64,000 nt of DNA from JAJNBA01 sp963842295 (lineage in GTDB: Bacteria > Actinomycetota > UBA4738 > HRBIN12). Both the position numbers and the translations under genes were made by a program. The notes beneath the pieces were generated by a model. The model ran no database searches, was not told the DNA's origin, and was given only the letters and a program-made list of their open reading frames with translations. Of this stretch, positions 7,856 through 16,393 are shown piece after piece. The stretch covers positions 186,001-250,000 of the forward strand of contig CAWJFY010000011.1 of NCBI GenBank assembly GCA_963842295.1, read 5' to 3'. Position 1 is the first letter of the stretch. Every line of letters starts with the position of its first letter.

Positions 7856-9664
7856 ATGACACCGCGCTGGGAACGTCGCTTCCGCGCGCCCATGATCACG
7901 TACCCGGATTGGTCGCCGGCTGCGCCTCAGCGGCTCGCCTACGAGTCGACGGAGAGCGGCGTCTGGCAGCTGCACGTCGTGGATCTGGACGGCGGAGTCC
8001 GTCGGCGCGTCACCGATCATCCGGTCGGCGTGATCTCGGGCGCCTGGTCGCCGGACGGTGCCGAGATCTGCTGGTGGCAGGACGACACCGGCGACGAGTC
8101 CGGGCGCTGGTACGCGCAGCCCTTCGAGGGTGGTGGATCACGGCTCCTCTTCCCTGAGCTCGATCCGGGATGGAACGAGGGCATCGCCTGGGTTCCCGGG
8201 ATGCTCGCGGTCTCGATCAGCCGTCATGACGGGTTCGCGGTCTACGTGAGCGAGGACGGCGGAGCCACCGTGAAGGAGGCCGCCCGGAGCACCGAGCACA
8301 TGCGCGTCGCCGGGCGGCACGGCGGCTATAACCGCGGGGGCCTGTCGGCGGACGGAACGCTGCTCTGCCTGCAGCACGCCGAGCATGGTGACGAGATGCA
8401 CGAGGCGCTTCGTGTGATCGATCCGAGGACGGGGGCGACGGTCGCCGACCTGGTCGATCAAGGAAGACAGATCGCGTCCTCCGCGTGGTCCCCGATCGTC
8501 GGCGACCGTCGCCTGGCCGTCGTGCACGAGCGGGATGGGATCCCGCATCCTGCTGTATGGGACCCCGCGACGGGCGACTGGACAGACGTCTCCACTGGGC
8601 TCGAGGGAGAGATCTCGGTCGCGGACTGGTGGCCGGATGCGAGCGCGTTGCTCCTCTCGCAGCTCCACGACGGCAGGCAGCGTCTCCACCGCTTCGACCT
8701 CGCGAGCGATGAGCGAACCGCGATCGAGCATCCCCAGGGCCAGGTGGAGTGGGCACAGGTGAGGCCGGACGGCGCCGTCTGGTACCGGCACGCGAGCGGC
8801 GCGTCTCCGCAGCGGATCCTCGACGACTCCGGCGGGGAAGTGCTGCCGCTCGAGGGCGAGCCGGCCCCGCCAGGCCGCCCGTACCGGTCGTTCCGGTTCG
8901 ACAACCGTCACGGTGATCCCGTGCAGGGGTTCATCGTGACCCCGGAGGGCGAGGGGCCGTGGCCCATCCTGATCCGTCCCCACGGCGGCCCTACCTGGCT
9001 CGATGAGGACCGTTGGAGCCCCGAGGTGCAGTCCTACGTGGACGCCGGGCTCGCGGTGGCTGCCGTCAACTACCGCGGATCGACGGGGCGCGGCGCCGTG
9101 TGGCGGGACGCGTTGATCGGCGACGTCGGCGGTCCGGAGCTCGAGGACCTCAACGACGCGTTGGACCATCTGATCGAGGAGGGCACCGCGGATCCCGGCC
9201 GCGCCGTCGTGGGCGGATGGTCCTGGGGCGGTTATCTGACGTTGATGATGCTTGGCAAGCATCCCGAGCGGGGTTGGCGATGCGGGATCGCCGGGATCCC
9301 GGTCGGAGATTACGAGCTCTCCTACGAAGACATGTCGCCGTTGCTCCAGGCGTACGACCGGGCCCTCCTCGGCGGCCGGCCGGACGAGGTCCCCGAGCTG
9401 ATGGCCGAACGCAACCCGATCAACTCTGCCGACCGCGTCGAGGCCCCGGTGCTGTTCCTGATCGGCGAACACGACTCGCGATGCCCGCTACGGCAGGCCA
9501 TGGCGTACGTGGACCGGCTCGCGGCGAGGGGACATCCGCACGAGCTTTATCTCTTCTCGACGGGCCACGGGTCCCACGACGTCGATGAGGAGGTCCGCCA
9601 GCAGCGGGTGATCCTCGATTTCCTGGTCCGCCACGTTCCCGGGGTGACCGTCTCCGAAGACTGA
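7856..9664 (+). CDS. S9-family serine peptidase (prolyl oligopeptidase / acylaminoacyl-peptidase type)
   Basis: The 602-aa protein has the two-part S9 architecture. The N-terminal ~350 residues form a beta-propeller with repeated WSPDG-like blades (for example SGAWSPDGAEICWW). The C-terminal alpha/beta-hydrolase contains GWSWGGY, where the Ser is the nucleophile, EHDSRCP with the Asp, and STGHGSHD with the His. No signal peptide is seen, so it should act in the cytoplasm on small peptides. S9C-type enzymes remove blocked or hydrophobic N-terminal residues, but specificity is not readable here. It starts at ATG 7856 after a close -10 box and is followed 17 bp later by a small zinc-ribbon-like gene. 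Confidence 0.85.
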   Translation: MTPRWERRFRAPMITYPDWSPAAPQRLAYESTESGVWQLHVVDLDGGVRRRVTDHPVGVISGAWSPDGAEICWWQDDTGDESGRWYAQPFEGGGSRLLFPELDPGWNEGIAWVPGMLAVSISRHDGFAVYVSEDGGATVKEAARSTEHMRVAGRHGGYNRGGLSADGTLLCLQHAEHGDEMHEALRVIDPRTGATVADLVDQGRQIASSAWSPIVGDRRLAVVHERDGIPHPAVWDPATGDWTDVSTGLEGEISVADWWPDASALLLSQLHDGRQRLHRFDLASDERTAIEHPQGQVEWAQVRPDGAVWYRHASGASPQRILDDSGGEVLPLEGEPAPPGRPYRSFRFDNRHGDPVQGFIVTPEGEGPWPILIRPHGGPTWLDEDRWSPEVQSYVDAGLAVAAVNYRGSTGRGAVWRDALIGDVGGPELEDLNDALDHLIEEGTADPGRAVVGGWSWGGYLTLMMLGKHPERGWRCGIAGIPVGDYELSYEDMSPLLQAYDRALLGGRPDEVPELMAERNPINSADRVEAPVLFLIGEHDSRCPLRQAMAYVDRLAARGHPHELYLFSTGHGSHDVDEEVRQQRVILDFLVRHVPGVTVSED

Positions 9665-9669
9665 GTCGT

Positions 9670-9675
9670 TATCGT
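9670..9675 (+). promoter_or_regulatory. -10 box (TATCGT) for the small gene at 9682
   Basis: TATCGT ends 6 nt before ATG 9682, matching the leaderless pattern seen elsewhere in this window. Confidence 0.5.
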
Positions 9676-9681
9676 GGGTCC

Positions 9682-9957
9682 ATGCCCATGTGGATCGTCG
9701 TCCTCACCGGGGTGCTCGCGGCGTTCGTGATCTGGCGCGTGGGGATCGCGATGCTGCGTTCCCTCACGATGACGACCCCGCCGTCCGACTCCGACGAGCC
9801 GGCGCCGCCAGAGCCCGAGGATGTCGACGATCTGCACGTCTACCTGGTCTGCGACGAGTGCGGCACCGAGCTCAAGGTGTCGCGGCTCGGGGAGCTCCAG
9901 ATCCCACGGCACTGCGGCGAGAAGATGCAGGTCGTGCGCCGTCCCGAGCTCGCGTGA
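9682..9957 (+). CDS. Hypothetical single-pass membrane protein with a small Cys motif
   Basis: The product is 91 aa. Residues 3-25 form one membrane helix (WIVVLTGVLAAFVIWRVGIA). A Pro/Asp/Glu linker follows, then a soluble tail with CDECGTELKVS and HCGEKM. Two CxxC/HC pairs spaced about 20 residues apart suggest a small zinc ribbon. The helix places the ribbon at the inner membrane face or outside. No family name can be given. It is expressed from its own close -10 box and ends just before a non-coding stretch with DnaA-like boxes. Confidence 0.6.
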   Translation: MPMWIVVLTGVLAAFVIWRVGIAMLRSLTMTTPPSDSDEPAPPEPEDVDDLHVYLVCDECGTELKVSRLGELQIPRHCGEKMQVVRRPELA

Positions 9958-9964
9958 GAGGGAG

Positions 9965-10093
9965 TCTTCCACCGATTCCCACAGGCTTCCCCCTTCGTTT
10001 CCACGAGGTTTTCCACAACCGCGTGAAGGAAGCGTGAAGATCGCGCTGCAGCGGAAGGCATTTCTCCACGATGTGGAAACCGGATGTGGAAGA
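9965..10093. promoter_or_regulatory. Cluster of seven DnaA-box-like 9-mers
   Basis: The 167-bp gap between two convergent genes holds close relatives of TTWTNCACA. Top strand: 9965 (TCTTCCACC), 9976 (TTCCCACAG), 9997 (GTTTCCACG), 10009 (TTTTCCACA, full match) and 10062 (TTCTCCACG). Bottom strand: 10072-10080 (GTTTCCACA) and 10085-10093 (TCTTCCACA). It could be a replication-origin fragment or a DnaA-titration site. No dnaA, dnaN or AT-rich unwinding element is present, so oriC is not proven. Confidence 0.4.
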
Positions 10094-10124
10094 TGACACC
10101 GCTGTGATTCGTAGTCCAGGAGTC

Positions 10125-10367
10125 CTACTTCCAGAAGGTGAGGCCGACGAAACCCACCCCGATGATGCCGAGGCCGACCCAGAGCACGCCGTTGGTGGCG
10201 AGGTCCCCACGGAGATAGTTCGCGACGACCACGGCGACACCGAGGCCGATCACGCCGAGGACCAGCGGCCCGTACCAGCGCGGGCTGTGCTTCGTGCGCT
10301 TCTTGCGCTGTGGCTCGACCTGGTAGCGCTGGTTGGCCCGCTTCTTGCGGGAGCGGGACTCCGGCAT
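10125..10367 (-). CDS. crgA: Cell division protein CrgA
   Basis: The 80-aa protein starts at ATG 10367. It has a basic N-terminal tail (SRSRKKRANQRYQ) with the PRWYGP motif before the first of two membrane helices, which is the CrgA layout. CrgA is found in Actinomycetota, where it binds FtsZ/FtsQ and penicillin-binding proteins and coordinates septum formation. The in-frame region upstream of 10367 has no signal-like or family sequence and was excluded. In many relatives crgA is beside pknB near the origin; here it is 20 kb from that cluster. Confidence 0.88.
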   Translation of the reverse strand: MPESRSRKKRANQRYQVEPQRKKRTKHSPRWYGPLVLGVIGLGVAVVVANYLRGDLATNGVLWVGLGIIGVGFVGLTFWK

Positions 10368-10374
10368 GGAGCAG

Positions 10375-10380
10375 ATGGTA
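10375..10380 (-). promoter_or_regulatory. -10 box (TACCAT) for crgA
   Basis: On the minus strand TACCAT lies 7 nt before the crgA ATG, again leaving no room for a ribosome site. Confidence 0.5.
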
Positions 10381-10393
10381 CCCGCGTCGCGGG

Positions 10394-12652
10394 TCAGCCG
10401 GGCCCGATCCTGAGGTGCTTCGCGGCGGCGGCCTCGACCGCCTCGCGGGTGAAGGGAAGCGGGCGAAGCTCCCCGGCTGCCCACGAATCGCTCTGATCGT
10501 TCCAGTGCGGCGAGGCCGGGTTGCCAGACTGCCCCGTCGGGAGGATGCCTCTGCTTTCGTCGAGGTCGGCGAGGTCGTACACCGCCCGCCACGAAGGAAC
10601 GACGTAGACATCGAAGGGGCCGTCGCCCTCGAAGCCGGCGTTGCTCACGGTCTGTTCGTCGCCTCCGAGCGGCAGCTCGGCGGCGACGAACAAGGGCTCG
10701 AGTCCCGGCATGCGGCCGAGCGGATGGGCGAACCGCGCACGATGGATGTCACCCCACCGCCACTCCGCGGGGTCGGGCCCCATCGCCTCGGTACACCGGT
10801 CCCAGGCGGCGGCGAGGGCGTCGTCGAGCCGTTCCTTCGAGAGGACGCCCGCGCCGAGGAGCGCGGGGAGGGCCCGGCATCGGAACAGCTCGCGATCGGT
10901 CAGATACTCAGACACCAGAGGCTCCTTGCCGTTCACGGCTCTGCGCGCCAGCTCGTCGACGAAGATCTCCCACAGAGCAGCGGCCGCCGATCCGGCGGTG
11001 ACGTCGTGATCCCATCCCTCCAGGAGCTCTCCGCCGGGTCCGTCGCCGAAGGAGGGGAGATGGGCGAGCAGCTCGCGCGCAGAGAGGGAGACCGTGTCGG
11101 ATTGGATCGCCCGACACGTGTCCACCGTGTGATCGCTCCGGGTCTCGAGTAGCTCGGTGATCCTCGCGGCGCGACCCGGCGCGTGGAAGTCGTGGCCGAT
11201 CAGGTGCGGGTAGTCCTCGCCGTGGATCCGGTCGTTGGCGGTCACCAGGAATCCCCGCTCGGGATCGACGGCGTACGGGAGCTCCTCGAACGGCACGAAC
11301 CCTATCCATTCGTGGTCGACCGTCCAGCCCGGGACGGGGACGGTGCCGTCCCCGGCGCGCCGGATCGGATGGAGCCCGGTGCACTGGTACCCGATCGTCC
11401 CGTCGACGTCCGCGTAGACGAGGTTCTGGCCCGGACACTCGAGCGCCCGAGCGGCGTTGCGGAACTCCTCGAAGCTCCCGACGTTCGCCACGTCGATCAG
11501 CGCAGAGGGACGGATGCTGTGTTCGGCGCCGACCCAGCGGAGCGCGTAGGAGCCGTCGAGAGGCCGTTTCGAGGGGCGAAGTCGCCCGGTCAGATACGAG
11601 TCGAGGAGGGGTCCGTGCCGGGTCTCGCGGACCTCGTGCACGATCGGCTCGTCGCTGCCTCGGACCCGGATCTGCTCCTGGTGCACGGTGAGCGGTTCCC
11701 AAGAGTCCTCGTAGCGCACCGCCGTGCCGTCGTCGTTCAGGCGCTCGAGGTAGAGGTCCTGGACGTCGCCGCCGACGTTGGTCGTCCCCCACGCATGGTG
11801 AGCGGTGGTGCCGAGCACGATGCCGGGAGCGAACGGCGCGGCGACGCCGCGCGCCTCGTAGCCGGGGGCGCGCAGGTGGAGCTCGATCCATGCGCCCGGC
11901 TGCTGGACCAGCAGGTGCGGGTCGTTCGCGAGGAGGGGCTTGCCGGAGGCGGTCCGCGCGCCGGCGATCGCCCACTCGTTCGAACCCTGACCCCGCGGCG
12001 GGCGGGGCAGCGTTCGCAGCAGATCGCCCGCGAGGCGGCCGGCCGCCGGTGCCGTGGGATGACCGCTGAGTGGCGGGACGAGGCGGCCGGCCGCCTCCTC
12101 ACCGAGTTCCGCGGCAAGGTGCACGCGGAGCAGCTCGAGGTCCCAGTTCCCCGAAAGGCCCCACGAGAACATCGCCCAGCACGCGGCCCACGAGGCGTCG
12201 TCGTCGGGGAGAGCGGGCGACGTGTCGAGCAGCACGTACTCGACGGGTGGGACCGGCATCGTGGCGATCCACGCGAGGATCCCATCACGGAAGCGCGCGA
12301 TCATGGCGCGTGACGTGTCGTCCCATCCAGCGGCGATCGCGGCGCCGGCGCGGTTGATGCCGATCGTGCGTGTGAAGCGATCGTCGTCGAGGGTGAGCTC
12401 GCCGAACAGCTCGGACAGGCGGCCGTTCGCCTGTTTCAACGCCAGGTCGATCTGGAAGAGGCGCTCGCCGGCGGTCACGACGCCCTGGGCGAACCACAGG
12501 TCGTCCAGCGAGCCGGCTGAGATGTAGGCGACCCCGTAGCTGTCCCGAAGGACCTCCACCGAAGCTCCGAGACCGGGCATCGTGAGCGCACCTTCGAACG
12601 GGAAGGCGGCGGCATTCGCCGCGGCGCGGAGCCCGTCGAGGAAGTCGGCCAT
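10394..12652 (-). CDS. Penicillin acylase family Ntn-hydrolase (S45)
   Basis: The 752-aa protein starts at ATG 12652. It has the S45 layout: an alpha region (VEVLRDSYGVAYISA, then LWFAQG and FQIDL), a spacer, and the beta chain starting at the Ser of GSNEWAIAGARTASGKPL. This Ser becomes the N-terminal nucleophile after self-cleavage. Downstream motifs such as HHAWGTTNVGGDVQDLY and the Asn-containing FLVTANDR fit the family. Relatives cleave amide-linked acyl chains from beta-lactams or homoserine lactones. Unlike most S45 enzymes no signal peptide is seen, so it may stay in the cytoplasm. The substrate is unknown. It is transcribed from its own promoter. Confidence 0.85.
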   Translation of the reverse strand: MADFLDGLRAAANAAAFPFEGALTMPGLGASVEVLRDSYGVAYISAGSLDDLWFAQGVVTAGERLFQIDLALKQANGRLSELFGELTLDDDRFTRTIGINRAGAAIAAGWDDTSRAMIARFRDGILAWIATMPVPPVEYVLLDTSPALPDDDASWAACWAMFSWGLSGNWDLELLRVHLAAELGEEAAGRLVPPLSGHPTAPAAGRLAGDLLRTLPRPPRGQGSNEWAIAGARTASGKPLLANDPHLLVQQPGAWIELHLRAPGYEARGVAAPFAPGIVLGTTAHHAWGTTNVGGDVQDLYLERLNDDGTAVRYEDSWEPLTVHQEQIRVRGSDEPIVHEVRETRHGPLLDSYLTGRLRPSKRPLDGSYALRWVGAEHSIRPSALIDVANVGSFEEFRNAARALECPGQNLVYADVDGTIGYQCTGLHPIRRAGDGTVPVPGWTVDHEWIGFVPFEELPYAVDPERGFLVTANDRIHGEDYPHLIGHDFHAPGRAARITELLETRSDHTVDTCRAIQSDTVSLSARELLAHLPSFGDGPGGELLEGWDHDVTAGSAAAALWEIFVDELARRAVNGKEPLVSEYLTDRELFRCRALPALLGAGVLSKERLDDALAAAWDRCTEAMGPDPAEWRWGDIHRARFAHPLGRMPGLEPLFVAAELPLGGDEQTVSNAGFEGDGPFDVYVVPSWRAVYDLADLDESRGILPTGQSGNPASPHWNDQSDSWAAGELRPLPFTREAVEAAAAKHLRIGPG

Positions 12653-12660
12653 GGGTCGGC

Positions 12661-12666
12661 AGCCTA
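12661..12666 (-). promoter_or_regulatory. -10 box (TAGGCT) for the acylase gene
   Basis: On the minus strand TAGGCT ends 8 nt before the ATG at 12652. Confidence 0.45.
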
Positions 12667-12761
12667 TCGATGGAGTTGAGGGACAAGCGTCCTTGACAGG
12701 TTCCGGCGGGAGCGGCGCCCCGAACCGCTGCCGCTGCGTAGACACAGCTGCTGCGGCTCGT

Positions 12762-14567
12762 TCAACCCACCCGCACGTTGCCAAGCCAGCTCTCGTACAG
12801 GCGCGCGTAGGTGCCTCCGGCCGCGACGAGCTCCTTGTGCGTCCCCGTTTCCACGAGCCGCCCGGCGTCGAACACGAACACCCGGTCCGCTCCCTCCGCG
12901 GTCGACAACCGATGCGCCACGGTGATCGTGGTGCGGCCTTCGGACACCCGGCGGAGCGCCTCCGAGGTCCGTCGCTCGGTCGCCGGATCCACCGCCGACG
13001 TTGCCTCGTCGAGGATCAGCAAGCCGGGGTCGGCGATGTGTGCGCGGGCGAGCGCCACCAGCTGCCGTTCCCCGACGGACAGCGCCTCTCCCCGCTCGCC
13101 CACCGTCGTGTCCAGGCCCCTCGGGAGCGCCGCGACCCAACCGCCCAGCCCGAGCTCCTCGAACGCGGTCTTCACGTCGCGGTCGGTCGCCCCGTCCCGC
13201 CCGGCCCGAACGTTCTCGCGCACCGTCGTGCCGAACAGGAATCCGTCCTGCGGCACCATCCGCAGCGAACGCTGGCGAGACGGCGCCGAGATCTCGCGCA
13301 GGTCGATCCCACCGACCTCGATCAAGCCGTCCGCCGGGTCCGCGAGTCGCGACACGAGTTTCACGAACGTTGTCTTGCCGCAACCGGTCTCGCCGACGAT
13401 CGCGACGTGCTCGCCCGCTTCGACGTCCAGCGTGATCCCGTGCAGGACGGGGCCGCCTTCGCGGTACGAGTACTCCACTCCGGCGGCGGTGACCGAGAGG
13501 GCCCCCGTCGGGAGCTCCAGGCCCGGCACTGGCTCCACGATCTCCACCGGGAGGTCGAGGACCGCGAGGACCTTGCGCCATCCCGCGATCGCGGTCTGTG
13601 TCTCGCTATAGATCTCGGGCAGATCGGTGAACACGTGCAGGAACGTGTCGGCGAGGAACAGGAAGGCCGTCACACTGCCGAACGTGAGTCCCCAGCTGGG
13701 ACCGAAGCTCGCGCCAAGCACGACTACGGTGGAGACGGCGAGAGCGTAGAAGACCGTGGACAGCGGGAAGAGCGTGGCCGACCGGAAATGGGCGACGACC
13801 TCGGCGCGATACCTGCGGTCGATCGCACCGCGCACGCGGCCGAACGTGCGCTCGTCGAGCCCGTAGGCGCGGACGACCGCCGCTCCCATCACGGACTCGG
13901 ACACCTCCGAGAGCATCTCGCCCACGCGAGTGCGCGCCGTGTCGTACGCGGCCGAGAGACGGTTCTGGAGGGACCAAACGATCAGGATCAACGGCACGAC
14001 CAACGCGATGATCGCGAGCGTCAGCTGCCAGGAGTAGAAGAGCATCAGCGCGAGTGACGCGACGACCTGGACCCCTGCCCAGATCCACGCGATCCCGCCC
14101 CACTCCATGAACTGCTGCATCGCGTCGACGTCGGCCGTGACGCGCGCGACGAACACCCCGCGCTTCTCGTCGGATTGCTCGGCGATCGACAGACGATGGA
14201 TGTGCGCGAAGGTCCGGATGCGCAGGCCCATCATCGCGCCTTCCGCCGCGTGGACCAGGCGGCGGCCAGCTGCGCGCGACGCCACGAATGTCAGCACCAC
14301 CAGGGCGAATGCCGCTGCGCACACGACTCCTACGTACACGGGGCGGAACCCGCCGTCGAAGCCGTGGTCGAACACAAGTTGGATCAACACGGGCGTGGTG
14401 AGGTGCGCCACCACGACGCCGAGCGAGATGATCACCGTGAAAACAAGGCCCGCTCGCAGCTCCGGGCTCTCGCGGATCCCCCGGCGAAGGACCGCGAAGG
14501 AGCCGCGGAGCTCCTCCGGGACTTCGAAGTCGTCCTCTTCGCGGACCACGTCCGCGGCGGCGGTCAT
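12762..14567 (-). CDS. ABC exporter half-transporter (permease-ATPase), second subunit
   Basis: The 601-aa protein has six membrane helices over roughly residues 30-320 and a C-terminal nucleotide-binding domain. Walker A is GETGCGKTT. Walker B is LLILDEATSAVD with a normal catalytic Glu. The switch His is present in VAHRLST. The signature motif is altered to LSVGE, with Val (codon 13074-13076) instead of the conserved Gly. Its start overlaps the stop of the upstream partner (ATGA, 14567-14564), so the two are co-translated and should form a heterodimer. The transported compound is unknown; relatives export drugs, lipids or peptides. Confidence 0.88.
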   Translation of the reverse strand: MTAAADVVREEDDFEVPEELRGSFAVLRRGIRESPELRAGLVFTVIISLGVVVAHLTTPVLIQLVFDHGFDGGFRPVYVGVVCAAAFALVVLTFVASRAAGRRLVHAAEGAMMGLRIRTFAHIHRLSIAEQSDEKRGVFVARVTADVDAMQQFMEWGGIAWIWAGVQVVASLALMLFYSWQLTLAIIALVVPLILIVWSLQNRLSAAYDTARTRVGEMLSEVSESVMGAAVVRAYGLDERTFGRVRGAIDRRYRAEVVAHFRSATLFPLSTVFYALAVSTVVVLGASFGPSWGLTFGSVTAFLFLADTFLHVFTDLPEIYSETQTAIAGWRKVLAVLDLPVEIVEPVPGLELPTGALSVTAAGVEYSYREGGPVLHGITLDVEAGEHVAIVGETGCGKTTFVKLVSRLADPADGLIEVGGIDLREISAPSRQRSLRMVPQDGFLFGTTVRENVRAGRDGATDRDVKTAFEELGLGGWVAALPRGLDTTVGERGEALSVGERQLVALARAHIADPGLLILDEATSAVDPATERRTSEALRRVSEGRTTITVAHRLSTAEGADRVFVFDAGRLVETGTHKELVAAGGTYARLYESWLGNVRVG

Positions 14568-16375
14568 CGTTCGCCCCGTTCGTAGGCGTGGATGATCGCG
14601 GCGTAGCCGGGGGCCGCGGCCATCAGCTCGTCGTGGGTACCGGTCGCCGAGACGCGGCCTGCCTCGAGGAAGATGACCCGATCGGCCAGACGGATCGTCG
14701 ACAGGCGGTATGCGACCAACACGAGCGTGGTGTGCAGCTCCTCACGGAGCGCCGCGAGGATCTGCGCCTCGACCGACGCGTCGACCGAGGAAGTCGCGTC
14801 ATCCAGGATCAGGATGCGAGGTTCGCGGACGATGGCTCGCGCCAGCGCCACGCGCTGGCGCTCGCCTCCCGACAACGTGTAGCCGCGCTCGCCGACGACC
14901 GTGTCGAAGCCATCGGGCAGCCCCTGCACGAACCGGTCGACGGCCGCGATCCTCGCGGCGCGTTCGACCGCGTCTCCGTCCGCCTCCGAGTCGAGGGCGA
15001 TGTTCTCCCCGATGGTGGTGGAGAACAGGAAGCTCTCCTGGAACACGATCGAGACAGCCCGCCGGAGCGACTCCGGCTCGGCATGTCGGAGATCGATCCC
15101 GCCAACGCGCACCGCGCCGCTCTCGGGGTCGGCGAGCCGGACGAGGAGCTGGGCGAGGGTGGACTTCCCCCCGCCGGTCTGTCCCACGATCGCCACCGAC
15201 TCCTGCGGCCTGATCTGCAGCGACACCCCGTCGAGGACACGAGATCCGTCGAACACGTGATGGACGTCGTCGGCTTCGAGACCGAGGGGGCCGGTGGGCA
15301 GCGGCATCGGTTCCGCCGCGGGGAGCACGGTGACGGGCTCGACGAAGACCTTCTCGAGCCGGTCGTACCCCACCACCGCGCGTGGCAGCTCCGCCAGGAT
15401 CCAGCCGATGAACCGCATCGGCCACGCGAGGAGGTTGAACAGCGCCACGAAGCCGATCAGCTCTCCGAGCGTGATCGCCCCCACCGAGACCCGCCACGAA
15501 CCGACCACCAGCAGGAGCGTGGCCGCGAGGGCGGGCAGCGCGTCCAGCGCCGCCTCGAACGTGGCCCTGATGAACCCGGCCTCGACCCTGTCGTCACGGA
15601 GAGCCATGGCCTTCACGGAAAGCCGCTCGATCTCGGCCTCTTCACGTCCGAGGGTCTTCACGACGATCGCGCCGTCGATCGACTCGTGCGCGACGGCCGA
15701 CACCTCGCCGATCCGCTCCTGCGCCCGGCGGGCAGGTACCTCCATCCGTCTCGCGAAGCTCTTGTTCATCATCGCGAGGGCCGGGAACAGGACGATCGCG
15801 ACCAGGGCCAGGAAGATGTCCGCCTCGAGAAGCTGGATCATGGCGAGTGCGACCAGCACGATCACGCCGGTCGCGAACGGGACGGGCCAGAAGACGTCCA
15901 CCGCCGCCTTCACGTCCGCCTCCATGTGCGCGAGGAGCTCGCCCGTCGGTGTCTCCCGGTGGTAGGCGAGCGAGAGCTGGCGGTAGCGGTCCGCGATCCT
16001 CGTGCGGAGGGTGGCCATCACCCGCTCGCCGGCAACGCCGCTGTAGAAGCGACGCGTCATGATCCCGAGCGCCCGCAGGCAACCGAACGCCATCAGCGCA
16101 CCCACCGAGAGCCAGATCTCCCGTGAGGAAGCGCCTCCCTCGAATGCCGGGCGCAGCACCTCGTCCGTCGCGCGCCCCAGTGCGGTTGTGAGCGCGATCG
16201 ATGCGAAGGCGAACACGATCGCGCCCGCCACGGAGACGAAGAACGGTCCCGGATGCATCCGGACGTAGGAGACGATCAGGCGGAGGCCGCGCCCGAAGAG
16301 CCCTTCGGGCGGCGCGGGTGCGGACGCCTCTCGCGTCGCATCCTGCGCTATGGGGGTCTGCGCGTTCACGGCCAT
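14564..16375 (-). CDS. ABC exporter half-transporter (permease-ATPase), first subunit
   Basis: The 603-aa subunit starts at ATG 16375; a GTG two codons later is possible. It has an N-terminal membrane domain and a nucleotide-binding domain with Walker A GQTGGGKST and a perfect signature LSGGERQ. The Walker B catalytic Glu is replaced by Asp (LILDDATSSVD, codon 14798-14800), and the switch His is replaced by Tyr (VAYRLST, codon 14708-14710). Together with the altered LSVGE of its partner these changes fall in the same composite ATP site. That is the pattern of asymmetric heterodimeric exporters. An open frame continues upstream for 488 codons but is antisense to the acyl-CoA ligase gene and was rejected. 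Confidence 0.88.
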   Translation of the reverse strand: MAVNAQTPIAQDATREASAPAPPEGLFGRGLRLIVSYVRMHPGPFFVSVAGAIVFAFASIALTTALGRATDEVLRPAFEGGASSREIWLSVGALMAFGCLRALGIMTRRFYSGVAGERVMATLRTRIADRYRQLSLAYHRETPTGELLAHMEADVKAAVDVFWPVPFATGVIVLVALAMIQLLEADIFLALVAIVLFPALAMMNKSFARRMEVPARRAQERIGEVSAVAHESIDGAIVVKTLGREEAEIERLSVKAMALRDDRVEAGFIRATFEAALDALPALAATLLLVVGSWRVSVGAITLGELIGFVALFNLLAWPMRFIGWILAELPRAVVGYDRLEKVFVEPVTVLPAAEPMPLPTGPLGLEADDVHHVFDGSRVLDGVSLQIRPQESVAIVGQTGGGKSTLAQLLVRLADPESGAVRVGGIDLRHAEPESLRRAVSIVFQESFLFSTTIGENIALDSEADGDAVERAARIAAVDRFVQGLPDGFDTVVGERGYTLSGGERQRVALARAIVREPRILILDDATSSVDASVEAQILAALREELHTTLVLVAYRLSTIRLADRVIFLEAGRVSATGTHDELMAAAPGYAAIIHAYERGER

Positions 16376-16380
16376 CACCC

Positions 16381-16386
16381 TATGAT
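16381..16386 (+). promoter_or_regulatory. -10 box (TATGAT) for the acyl-CoA ligase gene
   Basis: TATGAT lies 7 nt before ATG 16394. On the other strand TAGGGT (16378-16383) overlaps it and could serve the ABC operon, so the two divergent promoters may exclude each other. Confidence 0.55.
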
Positions 16387-16393
16387 GCGCACC

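Noticed and set aside
9965..10093. Calling the DnaA-box cluster a definite oriC
   Set aside because: No dnaA, dnaN or AT-rich element is nearby and the flanking genes converge, so only a candidate site is reported.
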